The position numbers and the translations under genes are program-made. This document shows, piece after piece, positions 41,611 through 50,364 of a stretch of 64,000 nt of DNA (position 1 is its first letter; each line of letters begins with the position of its first letter). Under the pieces are notes generated by a model that was given only the letters and a program-made list of their open reading frames with translations, had not been told where the DNA came from and did no database searches. Origin of the DNA: JAOEGB01 sp041262585 (lineage in GTDB: Bacteria > Actinomycetota > Actinomycetes > Streptosporangiales > Streptosporangiaceae); NCBI RefSeq assembly GCF_041262585.1, contig NZ_JBGCBZ010000005.1:186001-250000 (forward strand), written 5' to 3'.

Positions 41611-41845
41611 CACGAAGAAGATCACGCTTTCGGTGGAGGAGACGGTCGTCGAGCAGGCCCGCGCGGCGGCCTCTCGCGAAGGGCTCTCCTTGTCGGCCTG
41701 GGTCACCCGGACGATGAAGCGTGAGGCGCTCGCCGCCGAGGCGGCCGCCGTGGTGGCGGCGGAGCCGCGGATGCGGGAGCTGCTCGACCAGCATCGGGCC
41801 GCGAGCCGCGCAGCCTTGGCGCGAGCGTTGGAAGGCGCAGCGTGA
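41603..41845 (+). CDS. RHH-type antitoxin of a MazF-like system
   Basis: 80 residues from ATG 41603. MERTKKITLSVEETVVEQAR is the RHH strand and first helix; SLSAWVTRTMKREAL the second. The Ala/Glu-rich tail (about 50-80) would bind the toxin. The frame is open upstream from 41555, but the operator dyad covers 41586-41610. Its TGA overlaps the toxin GTG (GTGA). Confidence 0.78.
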   Translation: MERTKKITLSVEETVVEQARAAASREGLSLSAWVTRTMKREALAAEAAAVVAAEPRMRELLDQHRAASRAALARALEGAA

Positions 41846-42120
41846 GGCGTGGCGAAATCTGGCAGGCGCTCGGCGAGTATCACGTCCTGGCCGTCGGCGC
41901 GACCGAGGTATACGACGTCCGCGAGGACATCGCGGTCGTACCTCTGATTCCCGACATCGGGCTGACCGCCGCGACCTTGCCGAAAGTGGGCGACCGCTTG
42001 GCGCACTGCGCGCTGCTCTCGGTGGTCAGCAAGGCGGAGTTCACCCGCAAGACCGGCGAGGCCCGCGACGCCGAGTTCCGCACTGTGCTGGACGGGCTCC
42101 GGCTTGTGCTGGGATTCTGA
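41842..42120 (+). CDS. MazF/PemK-like toxin
   Basis: 92 residues from GTG 41842. It starts MRRGEIWQALGEYHVLAVG, matching the RGEIW opening of the MazF/PemK endoribonuclease fold, and has the later KVGDRLAHCALLSVVSKAEF block equivalent to the family's strand/Thr-Ser motif and a final GLRLVLGF. It is shorter than typical MazF (110-120), so loops may be trimmed. It is translationally coupled to the RHH antitoxin. Confidence 0.72.
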   Translation: MRRGEIWQALGEYHVLAVGATEVYDVREDIAVVPLIPDIGLTAATLPKVGDRLAHCALLSVVSKAEFTRKTGEARDAEFRTVLDGLRLVLGF

Positions 42121-42123
42121 ATA

Positions 42124-44538
42124 TCACCGCGCGAGGCGGAGGGCGTGGAGGTCGGAGGGGGAGATGGGCATCCGGTCGATGGGAATGCCCTCGGCGTCCT
42201 CGATGGCGGCGGCGATGACGGCGGAGACCGGGATGACCCCCGCCTCCCCCGCGCCCTTGACCCCGAGCGGGTTCAGCGGTGAGGGCGTCTCCAGGTGGGC
42301 CGTCTCGATCCGCGGCACCTCGGTGGCGTAAGGCATCAGGAAGTCCATGAACGAGGCGTTCAGCAGCTGTCCGTGCTGGTCGTAGACCATCTTCTCGTAG
42401 AGCGCGCCGCCGACGCCCTGGGCCACTCCCCCGTGGATCTGCCCCTCGACGATCATCGGGTTGATGAGCTTGCCGCAGTCGTGCACGACGGCGTACCGGA
42501 GGATCTTGATCTCGGCGGTCAGCGGGTCGGTCTCGACTATCGCGGCGTGCATGCCGGAGGCGAAGGTCGACCGGATCGGCGAGTAGTAGTCCCTGCCCTC
42601 CAGGCCCGGCTCCTCTCCTTCGCCGACCGGCGGCCGATCGGGCGAGGGCGAGGAGGCGAACTGGGTGGCCCGCCGCGTCTCGTCGTCGAACGCGTATCGC
42701 AGGGGGTTCGACAGGACCGCGATCGTCGAGAGCGGGATCGACGCCGACGGCGCGCCGACCACGTGGACGACGCCGTCGGTGATCTCCAGGTCGCGCGGGT
42801 CGGCCTCAAGCGCGTCCGCCGCGATCCTCAGGGCCTTCTCCCTGACCTTGCGGCAGGCGAGCGCGATGGCGTTGCCGCTGACGACCGCCGCCCGCGAGGC
42901 GAAGGTCCCTACGGCGTACCCGAACCGCCGCGTGTCGCCGGTCACGACGGACACCTTCTCGAACGGCACGCCGAGCTCGGTCGCGACGATCTGGGCGAAG
43001 ACCGTCTCGTGGCCCTGCCCCTGCGAGGTGAGGCCGGTCGAGACGTGCACCCGCCCGTCGGAGGTGACCTGCACGTGGCCGCCCTCGTAAGGCCCGACTC
43101 CGGTGCCCTCGACATAGCAGCCGACGCCGATGCCGATCGTCCGCCCCTCGGCGGCCGCCTGGGCCCGCATGGCCGGGAAGGAGTCCCAGCCGATCAGCTC
43201 CTTGAGCATCCGCAGCGACTCGGGGTAGTCCCCGCTGTCGTAGATCAGCGGCCTGCCGTCCTGGAAGGTCATGCCCTGGTCGTAGGGGAACTCGTCCGGC
43301 TGGATGAAGTTCGCCGCCCGCACGTCGGTCCTGTCCCGGCCGAGGTGGGCCGCGATGCGGTCCATCGTCCGCTCCATGCAGAACACGCCCTGCGGGCGAC
43401 CCGCGCCGCGGTACGGCGTGACCTGCACGGTGTTGGTGTAGATCGAGGAGAACTCCACCCGGTAGGCGCCGATCTTGTACGGCCCGAGCAGCTGGGTCGA
43501 GGTGACGATGGGCACGATGATCCCGTACGGCGTGTAGGCGCCGTTGTCGTGCAGGATGTTGACGTCGAGGCCGAGGACCCGTCCGTCGTCGTCGAAGCCC
43601 ACCCGGACGTACTGCACCTGGGCCCGCTCGTGCGCCGAGGAGATGAAGTGCTCGCGCCGGTCCTCCGTCCACTTGATCTCGCGATCCAGCAGACGGGCCG
43701 CCCACGGGACGAGGATCTCCTCCGGCCAGGGGTGGACGATCTTGACGCCGAAGCCGCCGCCCACGTCGGGCGCGATGACCTCCACCTTGGGCAGCGGGAG
43801 CCCGAACTTGGCCGCGATCGCCATCCGCACGCTGGTGGACGTCTGCGTGGAGGAGTAGACCCGCAGCGACTCGTCGTCGGCGTCCCAGCGGGCGTAGACG
43901 CCCTTCCCCTCCAGGGGCGTGCAGGCGCTGCGCTCGATGTCCAGCCGGAACGCGAGCGTGTGCGGAGCGGCCTCGATGGCCTCGCGGGCCGACCGCCCGT
44001 CCGGCGCCGGGACCTCCTGCACCATGTGCGCCGCGACGTTGCCGGGCACGTCCTCATGGACCAGGTGCGCGGCCTGCGCCGCCTCCTCCACGCCGACGAC
44101 CGGCTTGAGGATCTCGTAGTCGACCTCGATGAGCGAGCAGGCGTCCTCGGCCACATAGCGGTCGCGGGCGACGACCATGACGACGGGCTCGCCGACGTGC
44201 CGCACGACCTCCCGCGCCAGCGGGTAGGCCGTCCGGCCGTGCGTGAGCGCGGGATGCGGGATCAGCAGCGGCAGCGGCTCGGCCAGGACGCCCGGCAGGT
44301 CCTCCCACGTGTAGATGGCGACGAGCCCGTCCACGTCCAGGGCGGCGGCGACGTCGATGTCCCTGATCCTCGCGTGGGCGTGCGGCGACCTCACGAAGGC
44401 CGCCGCCAGCGCGTTCCCGCCCAGGTCGTCGAGGAAGCGCCCCCGGCCCGTGATGAGCCGGGCGTCCTCGCGCCGCTGGACCCGCTCCCCGAACACCCCC
44501 GTCACGTGCTCTCTCGTCGGTTCGCTTCGCTCGCTCAT
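42124..44538 (-). CDS. Molybdenum hydroxylase large subunit (CoxL/xanthine dehydrogenase-like)
   Basis: 804 residues from ATG 44538, overlapping the small-subunit stop (ATGA); an open extension to 44871 is out of family. Family hallmarks: VQRREDARLITGRGRFLDDL, DVGGGFGVK, and QVTPYRGAGRPQGVFCMERTMD, the pterin-site loop. That loop reads YRGAGR, the form II type, and not AYxCSFR of true CO dehydrogenases, so hydroxylation of an N-heterocycle or related compound is more likely. GQGHET and KGAGEAGVIPV are also visible (the last with the catalytic Glu). Next to NCS2 permease and pucR, which fits purine-type substrates. Confidence 0.88.
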   Translation of the reverse strand: MSERSEPTREHVTGVFGERVQRREDARLITGRGRFLDDLGGNALAAAFVRSPHAHARIRDIDVAAALDVDGLVAIYTWEDLPGVLAEPLPLLIPHPALTHGRTAYPLAREVVRHVGEPVVMVVARDRYVAEDACSLIEVDYEILKPVVGVEEAAQAAHLVHEDVPGNVAAHMVQEVPAPDGRSAREAIEAAPHTLAFRLDIERSACTPLEGKGVYARWDADDESLRVYSSTQTSTSVRMAIAAKFGLPLPKVEVIAPDVGGGFGVKIVHPWPEEILVPWAARLLDREIKWTEDRREHFISSAHERAQVQYVRVGFDDDGRVLGLDVNILHDNGAYTPYGIIVPIVTSTQLLGPYKIGAYRVEFSSIYTNTVQVTPYRGAGRPQGVFCMERTMDRIAAHLGRDRTDVRAANFIQPDEFPYDQGMTFQDGRPLIYDSGDYPESLRMLKELIGWDSFPAMRAQAAAEGRTIGIGVGCYVEGTGVGPYEGGHVQVTSDGRVHVSTGLTSQGQGHETVFAQIVATELGVPFEKVSVVTGDTRRFGYAVGTFASRAAVVSGNAIALACRKVREKALRIAADALEADPRDLEITDGVVHVVGAPSASIPLSTIAVLSNPLRYAFDDETRRATQFASSPSPDRPPVGEGEEPGLEGRDYYSPIRSTFASGMHAAIVETDPLTAEIKILRYAVVHDCGKLINPMIVEGQIHGGVAQGVGGALYEKMVYDQHGQLLNASFMDFLMPYATEVPRIETAHLETPSPLNPLGVKGAGEAGVIPVSAVIAAAIEDAEGIPIDRMPISPSDLHALRLAR

Positions 44539-45026
44539 CCGGCCTCCTCGGCCTGGATCTCCGCGGCGCGGTGGACCGCCTTGATGATGTTCTGGTAGCC
44601 CGTGCACCGGCAGAGGTTGCCCGAGATCGCCTCCAGCACCTCCTCGTCGTCCGGCGCCGGGTTGTCCCGCAGGAACGCCGTGGCCGTGCACAGGAAGCCG
44701 GGGGTGCAGAAGCCGCACTGGAGGCCGTGGCACTCGGCGAAGGCCCGCTGGACCGGCGAGAGCTCCCCGCCGGTCGCGAGCCCCTCGACCGTGGTGATCT
44801 CGCGGCCGTCCACCGTCACCGCGAACGTCAGGCACGACCGGACCGGCTCCCCGTCGAGCAGCACCGTGCACGCGCCGCAGACGCCGTGCTCGCAGCCGAC
44901 GTGCGTGCCGGTCAGGCCGAGGTCGTGGCGCAGGCAGTCGGACAGGAGCCGCCGCGCCGGCACGGACGCCTCCCGCACGACCCCGTTCACGACCAGCGTA
45001 ATCGCATGATTCACAGTGTGATTCAC
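44535..45026 (-). CDS. [2Fe-2S] small subunit of molybdenum hydroxylase
   Basis: 163 residues with eight cluster ligands: CEHGVCGACTVLLDGEPVRSC for the plant-type cluster and CGFCTPGFL with CRCTGY for the second. It carries electrons from the Mo site to FAD. GTG start at 45026 overlaps the medium-subunit stop (GTGA) and the stop overlaps the large subunit ATG, so all three are cotranslated. Confidence 0.93.
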   Translation of the reverse strand: MNHTVNHAITLVVNGVVREASVPARRLLSDCLRHDLGLTGTHVGCEHGVCGACTVLLDGEPVRSCLTFAVTVDGREITTVEGLATGGELSPVQRAFAECHGLQCGFCTPGFLCTATAFLRDNPAPDDEEVLEAISGNLCRCTGYQNIIKAVHRAAEIQAEEAG

Positions 45027-45898
45027 AGTGCCCCCTGCCCGGCCTCGTCCGCGGCGCTCCTCAGTGCCCGGGTCACGAGGACGCCGGTCAGGTGCCGCCG
45101 GTAGGTGGCCGTCGCGTGGATGTCCTCCTCAGGGTCGATCCGATCCTGTACGGCTCTCGCGACCGCGTCCCAGTCGGCCGACGCAGCCGGGCGGGGGCCG
45201 CACACTTCGGTCACGTCGACCACCACGGGGACCGGCCCGACGCTGACGCAGGCCACCCGGGCCGCGGCGATCCGGAAGTCCTCGTCGAGCGTCACGGCGG
45301 CGGCCACGCCGGCCATCGCGTAGTCGCCGTGCCGCCGGGCCACCTCGCAGAACGCCGTGCCGGACCGCTCGGGCAGCGCGGGGAAGAACGCCGAGACCGC
45401 CAGCTCGCCCGGCGCGAGGTCCGACTCCAGCGGACCGGTGAAGAACTCCGCCGCCCCCACCTCCCGCTCGCCGCCGAGGCGCGCGAGCCGTACGGAACCT
45501 CCGAGGAGGGCGAGGACCGCGGGCAACTCGGCCGACGGGTCGGCGTGGACGAGGCTGCCCACCACGGTCCCGCGGTTGCGGATCACCGGGTGGGCGACCA
45601 GCCGCAGCGCCTGACCCAGGAGCGGCTGTACGGCTCTCGCCGCGGCCGAGCGCTCGACGGCGGCGTGCCGGGCCAGGGCGCCCACGCGCACCCCGCCCGG
45701 CCCGGCCGCGATCGTGTCCAGCTCCGCGACGCGGTTGATGTCCACGAGGTGGGCCGGCGCGGCCAGGCGCATGTTGAGCAGGGGGATCAGGCTCTGGCCG
45801 CCGGCCAGCACCTTGCCGTGCGGCCCCACCTCGGCGAGGACCTGGAGGGTCTCGCCGAGGCTCGCGGGGCCGTGGTAGTCGAACGGGGGTGGTTTCAC
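45023..45898 (-). CDS. FAD-binding medium subunit of molybdenum hydroxylase
   Basis: 291 residues. FAD loop motifs are KVLAGGQSLIPLLNMRLA near residue 30 and NRGTVVGSLVHADPSAELPAV near 106. Together with the two genes downstream it forms an LMS-type hetero-trimer. First gene of the three-gene operon; the NCS2 permease gene ends 43 bp away on the same strand. Confidence 0.92.
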   Translation of the reverse strand: MKPPPFDYHGPASLGETLQVLAEVGPHGKVLAGGQSLIPLLNMRLAAPAHLVDINRVAELDTIAAGPGGVRVGALARHAAVERSAAARAVQPLLGQALRLVAHPVIRNRGTVVGSLVHADPSAELPAVLALLGGSVRLARLGGEREVGAAEFFTGPLESDLAPGELAVSAFFPALPERSGTAFCEVARRHGDYAMAGVAAAVTLDEDFRIAAARVACVSVGPVPVVVDVTEVCGPRPAASADWDAVARAVQDRIDPEEDIHATATYRRHLTGVLVTRALRSAADEAGQGAL

Positions 45899-45940
45899 CA
45901 GCGCGGCGCCCCGGTCCGGCCTGGGGCCGCCGCCCGGCGG

Positions 45941-47305
45941 TCAGCCGCTCGCATCTCGCTCGAATCCGATCTCGCCACCGGAGACCTCCTTCACGGGCCT
46001 GCCCGCCACGGCGCGGAGCAGGTGATACCCACCAAGTACCACGATGGTGCCGAGCGCGATGCCCGCGAGCGAGAAATCGCCGGTGATCTGGTGGGTCACC
46101 GGCCCGACCGCGAGGATGATGCCCGCGCCGATCGGGACCATGTTGACCGGGTCGGAGAAGTCGACCCGGTTCTCGATCCAGATCTTCGCGCCGAGCAGGC
46201 CGATCATGCCGTAGAGGATGACCGTGACGCCGCCGAGCACGCCGTCCGGCGTGGCCGACACGAGCGCGCCGAACTTGGGGATGAGGCCGAAGAGGATCGC
46301 GATGACGGCGGCGATGTAGTAGGCGGCCGTCGAGTAGACGCGGGTGGCGGCCATGACGCCGATGTTCTCGGCGTAGGTGGTCGTCGGGGAGCCGCCGACC
46401 GCGCTCGCGACGGCGGTGCCGACGCCGTCACCGATGATCGCCCGGCCCATGTACGGGTCCACGTCGGTGGCGGTCATCGAGCCGACGGCCTTGACGTGGC
46501 CCACGTTCTCCGCGATCAGCGCGATGACGGCGGGCAGCACCAGCACGATCGCCGACACCTGGAAGCTCGGGGCGTGGAAGTGCGGCAGGCCGATCCAGTC
46601 GGCCTTGGCCACGTTGTCGAAGTTCATCCGGAAGTGCGAGGTGACCTCGCCGGTGGCGGTGGGCGCCGTGATCTTCCCTGCCGTCAGGTCCAGGATCCAG
46701 GACAGCGCGAAGCCGAAGACCAGGCCGAGGAGGATGCCGATCCGGCCGAGGAAGCCCTTGAAGAGCACGAGGAAGACGGCGGTGGCGATCATCGTGGCCA
46801 GCGCGACCCACTGGTCCTTGGGCCAGTAGAACTGAGCGACGACGTAGGCCAGGCCGAAGCCGATCAGCATGACGACCGCGCCCGTCACGACCGGCGGGAA
46901 GATCCGGTGGATGACCCCGACGCCGAGGAAGTGGATCGCGACGCCGACCGCGGCGAGGACGAGGCCGGCGACCAGGATCGCGCCGGTGACCGTGGCGCTG
47001 TCGCCCTCCGCCGCGCGGATCGCGACGACCCCGCCGACGAACGACGCGGACGTGCCCAGATAGCTCGGGATCCTGCCCTGGACGATCAGCAGGAACAGGA
47101 TCGTGGCGACGCCGGACATCATCACGGCGACGTTCGGATCGAGCCCCATCACGATCGGGAACACGAAGGTCGCGCCGAACATCGCGATGACGTGCTGGGC
47201 GCCGAATCCGACCATGCGCGGCCAGCTCAGCCGCTCGTCCGGCTTGACGACGGCGCCCGGTGCCAGGGCCTTTCCGTCGCCGTGCGGTGTCCATCTGAGA
47301 GCCAT
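45941..47305 (-). CDS. NCS2 family uracil/xanthine permease
   Basis: 454 residues with about 14 spans. Family marks: GFGAQHVIAMFGATFVFPIVMG near the N-terminus, LIAENVGHVKAVG, and GSPTTTYAENIGVMAATRVYS, which carries the Asn-Glu motif of transporter span 8-10. It imports uracil, xanthine or a related heterocycle with protons. Just upstream of the molybdenum hydroxylase operon and near pucR, so it probably feeds that pathway (inference). Confidence 0.92.
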   Translation of the reverse strand: MALRWTPHGDGKALAPGAVVKPDERLSWPRMVGFGAQHVIAMFGATFVFPIVMGLDPNVAVMMSGVATILFLLIVQGRIPSYLGTSASFVGGVVAIRAAEGDSATVTGAILVAGLVLAAVGVAIHFLGVGVIHRIFPPVVTGAVVMLIGFGLAYVVAQFYWPKDQWVALATMIATAVFLVLFKGFLGRIGILLGLVFGFALSWILDLTAGKITAPTATGEVTSHFRMNFDNVAKADWIGLPHFHAPSFQVSAIVLVLPAVIALIAENVGHVKAVGSMTATDVDPYMGRAIIGDGVGTAVASAVGGSPTTTYAENIGVMAATRVYSTAAYYIAAVIAILFGLIPKFGALVSATPDGVLGGVTVILYGMIGLLGAKIWIENRVDFSDPVNMVPIGAGIILAVGPVTHQITGDFSLAGIALGTIVVLGGYHLLRAVAGRPVKEVSGGEIGFERDASG

Positions 47306-47434
47306 GTGAGCCCCTTCAGCTAACGGACCGTGGGCCGGTGGCCGCCCCGAAGCCGTCGGCCGTTTGGGGCACTGTAGGACCGCCGTCCCCGCCAGACATG
47401 GGCATGATCTGCCAAAGCGGCGGGGGTCCCGGCG

Positions 47435-47644
47435 TCACACCACGCGGATCTCGAAGCCGTCGCCGCTGACGACCTGCCCGGCCCGGATCTTGCACGCCTT
47501 GCGCAGCTCCACCTCGCCGTCCACCCGGACGTTTCCCTCGGCGATGAAGTGCTTGGCCGCGCCTCCGCTCTCCGTGACGTAGCAGTACTTCAGCAGGTCG
47601 CAGAGGGGGATGTAGTCGCTATTCAGCTCGAACGTCTCTTTCAC
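47435..47644 (-). CDS. S4-domain RNA-binding protein (YbcJ-like)
   Basis: 69 residues forming a single S4 fold: IPLCDLLKYCYVTESGGAAKHFIAEGNVRVDGEVELRKACKIRAGQVV. This alpha-L RNA-binding motif is shared with YbcJ-type proteins. The partner RNA is unknown. It lies 15 bp past the pucR start-side stop on the same strand and may be read through. Confidence 0.88.
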   Translation of the reverse strand: MKETFELNSDYIPLCDLLKYCYVTESGGAAKHFIAEGNVRVDGEVELRKACKIRAGQVVSGDGFEIRVV

Positions 47645-47659
47645 GCCGCCAGCTTAGGT

Positions 47660-49240
47660 TCAGATGCCGCGCATGCGGAGCACGTGGAGCGCCAGGGTGA
47701 GGTTCAGCCGCAGATGGGCGTCCTCTGTGAAGTTACCGAGCAGCCGCTCCAGCTTCCCGATCCGGTAGCGCAGCGTGTTGTAGTGGAAGTGCAGCCTGCG
47801 CGCCGTCTCGGCGACGTTGAGGTTGGTCTCCAGCAGCACCTGGAGCGTCCGGCGCAGGTCGGCGTTCTCCGTGTCGTCGTCTCCCGCCAGCGAGCCGAGC
47901 GTCTCCCGCACGAAGGCGTGCAGCTCGTCGGTGTCGTTCACCAGCGAGAGCAGCCGGTAGACGCCCAGCTCGTCGAAGTGGGCGACCGCCCCCGAGCCGT
48001 GCAGCTGGCGGCCCACCCTGGCGGCCTTGAGCGCCTGGCCGTACGCGCCGGGGAGGGCGTCGGCCCCCGGGGCGACCCGGCTGAGCCCGGTGGAGAAGGT
48101 GCCGTCGGAGATCGCGGACAGGGCGTCCCGCGCGAGCCTGGTGGCGTCGACGGCCGCGCCGACGATGGCGACCACCTCGTGTGAGAAGCCCGCCACGGCG
48201 CCGCGCGGGTCGTACCTGCGGACGGCCGCCTGCCAGGCCGCGAGCAGGCGGTCATGGGTGGAGCGCTCCTCGGCGTCGGGGTCGATCTCCGCCACGAGCA
48301 CGCTCACCGGGCGTTCCAGGTCCCACCCGAACGCCTTGGCGCGCTCGACGACCCGGCCGCCGCCCCGGCCGGTCAGCACGTCTCTCAGGAAGTCGGCGCG
48401 ATATTTGCTCTCGACCGCGTTGACGGCCTCCTGCTTGGTGATCACGAGCGCCGCCACGGTCGCCGCGCGCTCCAGGATGCCGATGTCGCTCGGCGTGAGC
48501 GTGCCGGCCGCGCTGTACGCCACGATCCTGCCGTGGTGGTGGCCGCCCGCGACGACGGGCACGGCCGCGTGGTGGCCCTCGGCCCCGGCGGCAGCGACGC
48601 CGGCCTGACGCAGCGTCGCGACCTGCTCGGCCTCCCCGGCCGTGGCGAGGAGCTGGCCGGAGGCGTCCACCGCGCCGACGGCCACGTGGAGCAGCCCGGC
48701 CACCTCGGCCGTCACCTCGCGCATGCCTCCCCCGGCGAGGACGATCTGGACCAGGGCGCGGTGGGCCTCCTCCGCCCGCGCGAGGATCGCGGCCTGCCGG
48801 TTGAGGATGTCGGTGAGGACCTGGTTGAGGATGTCGTCGAACCCCACGTCGTTGGGCAGCAGGATCAGCGGGAAGCCGAGCCGGTCGGCCTGCTCGACCA
48901 TCTCGCCCGGCAGCTCGTCGAGGTAGCGGCCCAGCTTGATCGCCAGGGCGGCCAGCCCGCGCTCGTCGAGGTCCGCCACGAGCCGGTCCAGCGACTGGGG
49001 CGTGTTGCGCAGCGGGTAGCCCGTGGTGAGCAGCAACTCGTGCGGCTTCACCCAGGCGAGGATGTCGGGCACCTCCATGACGTTGAGCCGCTGGACGATG
49101 CGGTCGAGGCCGCTCTTGCCGGCGATCAGCCGCGCGTCCGCGAGAGTGGAGACCCCGAGCACCTCGCCCACCGACACGCCGTGGAGGATTGTTCCAGTGC
49201 TGGCCAGCCGCATCGCCGGGGGGGCGGGGTCCGTCGTCAT
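47660..49240 (-). CDS. pucR: PucR-family transcriptional regulator
   Basis: 526 residues from ATG 49240. The N-terminal PucR domain (HGVSVGEVLGVSTLADARLIAGKSGLDRIVQRLNVMEVPDI) senses a purine catabolite in known members; a GGDEF-like middle part and the C-terminal CdaR-type HTH (LRRTLQVLLETNLNVAETARRLHFHYNTLRYRIGKLERLL) follow. It is divergent from the allHFG-like genes; direct repeats GACTGTTGGCA occur in the spacer. Control of this cluster is inferred from position. Confidence 0.92.
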   Translation of the reverse strand: MTTDPAPPAMRLASTGTILHGVSVGEVLGVSTLADARLIAGKSGLDRIVQRLNVMEVPDILAWVKPHELLLTTGYPLRNTPQSLDRLVADLDERGLAALAIKLGRYLDELPGEMVEQADRLGFPLILLPNDVGFDDILNQVLTDILNRQAAILARAEEAHRALVQIVLAGGGMREVTAEVAGLLHVAVGAVDASGQLLATAGEAEQVATLRQAGVAAAGAEGHHAAVPVVAGGHHHGRIVAYSAAGTLTPSDIGILERAATVAALVITKQEAVNAVESKYRADFLRDVLTGRGGGRVVERAKAFGWDLERPVSVLVAEIDPDAEERSTHDRLLAAWQAAVRRYDPRGAVAGFSHEVVAIVGAAVDATRLARDALSAISDGTFSTGLSRVAPGADALPGAYGQALKAARVGRQLHGSGAVAHFDELGVYRLLSLVNDTDELHAFVRETLGSLAGDDDTENADLRRTLQVLLETNLNVAETARRLHFHYNTLRYRIGKLERLLGNFTEDAHLRLNLTLALHVLRMRGI

Positions 49241-49304
49241 CGTGCGCTCCGAGAGTCGTGCTTCTCCCGCAGATTGTGCAGGATCAAACTGACTGGCAGG
49301 AAGA

Positions 49305-49423
49305 GCCAAGCATTTGGCCGACTGTTGGCATCTTTCTCCGTACGGACCGTGCCAACGGCGCTCTAGCGTCGGCAGCGACCCTGCTTGCCGGGGAGGTGTC
49401 GGGAGGTTCGGTGACTGTTGGCA
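49305..49423. promoter_or_regulatory. TTGGCA repeats in the pucR/allH spacer
   Basis: GCCAA(GCAT)TTGGC at 49305-49318, the 11-mer GACTGTTGGCA at 49320-49330 and again at 49413-49423, and the inverted GTTGGCA/TGCCAAC pair at 49324-49330 and 49350-49356. Known PucR sites contain a TTGG core, so these are candidate operators of the divergent regulator. The second 11-mer overlaps the allH start region. Confidence 0.5.
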
Positions 49424-50364
49424 CGCGCCCGAGAGCACGGCGGGCGACCGCGACCGCGTCCCGGTTCACGGGGAATCCCGTCTACGCGAGCGGAGCGGCC
49501 AGCGTCGCGCTGCGCCCGGCCCTGGAGTCCCCGCGCCGCCCGGCCCGCGTGCTGGCGGCCTTCCCGCTCGCCGTCTACCTGGAGGTCAGGAGCGAGACCG
49601 AGCCGCACGTCATCGCCGTCGTCACGGGTAAGGCGACCCGGCTGCCGAACGCGGTCGTGCTGAGCGAGCCCCTCGACGGCTTCTCCGCCGGCGACGACGG
49701 CTGGGTCGGCGACGGGTCCATAGAGATAGGCGGGCATCGAGAGCACCTCGGCATCCAGGTCCGCCGCTGGTGGGACCCGGCCCCGCGGCTCGGCCCCACC
49801 GATCCCGTACGGCTGACGCAGGCGCTCACGCTTCTGGAGGAGATCCGCGCCGCGTCGCCGAGACGGCCGGGGCTCGATCCCGCCGGAGCCCCCGGGCTGC
49901 TCGCGGACGGCTGCCGGGCGGGCTCGCTCATCGACAGCGTCACGGCGGCAGAGCGGCTGATCGGGCTGGGCCCGGGGCTGACGCCGAGCGGCGACGACAT
50001 GCTGGCCGGCCTGCTGGTCGCGCTGCGGCACCTCGGACTCGCCGCGGGCGTCCCCAGGGCCGTATGGCTGGCCGACTGGCTGGCCGCCACCGTGACCTAC
50101 GACGCGCGCACCCGCACGACGCCGATCTCGGCCACGCTGCTCCACTGCGCCGCCCGGGGGGAGGCCAGCCAGGAGGTGCTCGGGGTCCTGCGCGGCGTGG
50201 CCGGCCATCAGCCCCTGGAGCCCGCCGCGCACCGGCTGCTCCGCCTCGGCCACACCTCGGGCGCCGACATGGCCTGGGGCGTCCACATCGGCCTTTCGGC
50301 CGTACTTTCCCAAAGTGCCCTGCTTTCGCACAGTGCCGTCCTGTCTCATGGGGAGCGCTCGTGA
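49411..50364 (+). CDS. allH: DUF2877 protein, AllH-like carbamoyltransferase subunit
   Basis: 317 residues from GTG 49411, with GGGAGG upstream; the frame is open earlier through promoter sequence. DUF2877 mark: AERLIGLGPGLTPSGDDMLAGLLVALRHLG near residue 195. In E. coli the three-gene set allFGH encodes oxamate carbamoyltransferase of allantoin breakdown (established); by family membership this is the H subunit. It overlaps the allF GTG by 4 nt. Confidence 0.82.
   Translation: MTVGTRPRARRATATASRFTGNPVYASGAASVALRPALESPRRPARVLAAFPLAVYLEVRSETEPHVIAVVTGKATRLPNAVVLSEPLDGFSAGDDGWVGDGSIEIGGHREHLGIQVRRWWDPAPRLGPTDPVRLTQALTLLEEIRAASPRRPGLDPAGAPGLLADGCRAGSLIDSVTAAERLIGLGPGLTPSGDDMLAGLLVALRHLGLAAGVPRAVWLADWLAATVTYDARTRTTPISATLLHCAARGEASQEVLGVLRGVAGHQPLEPAAHRLLRLGHTSGADMAWGVHIGLSAVLSQSALLSHSAVLSHGERS

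Noticed and set aside
42124..45898. Aerobic CO dehydrogenase coxLSM
   Set aside because: The pterin loop is YRGAGR rather than AYxCSFR, so CO oxidation is not supported.
45092..47323. A 743-codon plus-strand frame opposite the permease and FAD subunit
   Set aside because: Composed of Asp/His/Arg/Gly/Val repeats expected of antisense frames in GC-rich coding DNA; the opposite strand genes have full domains.
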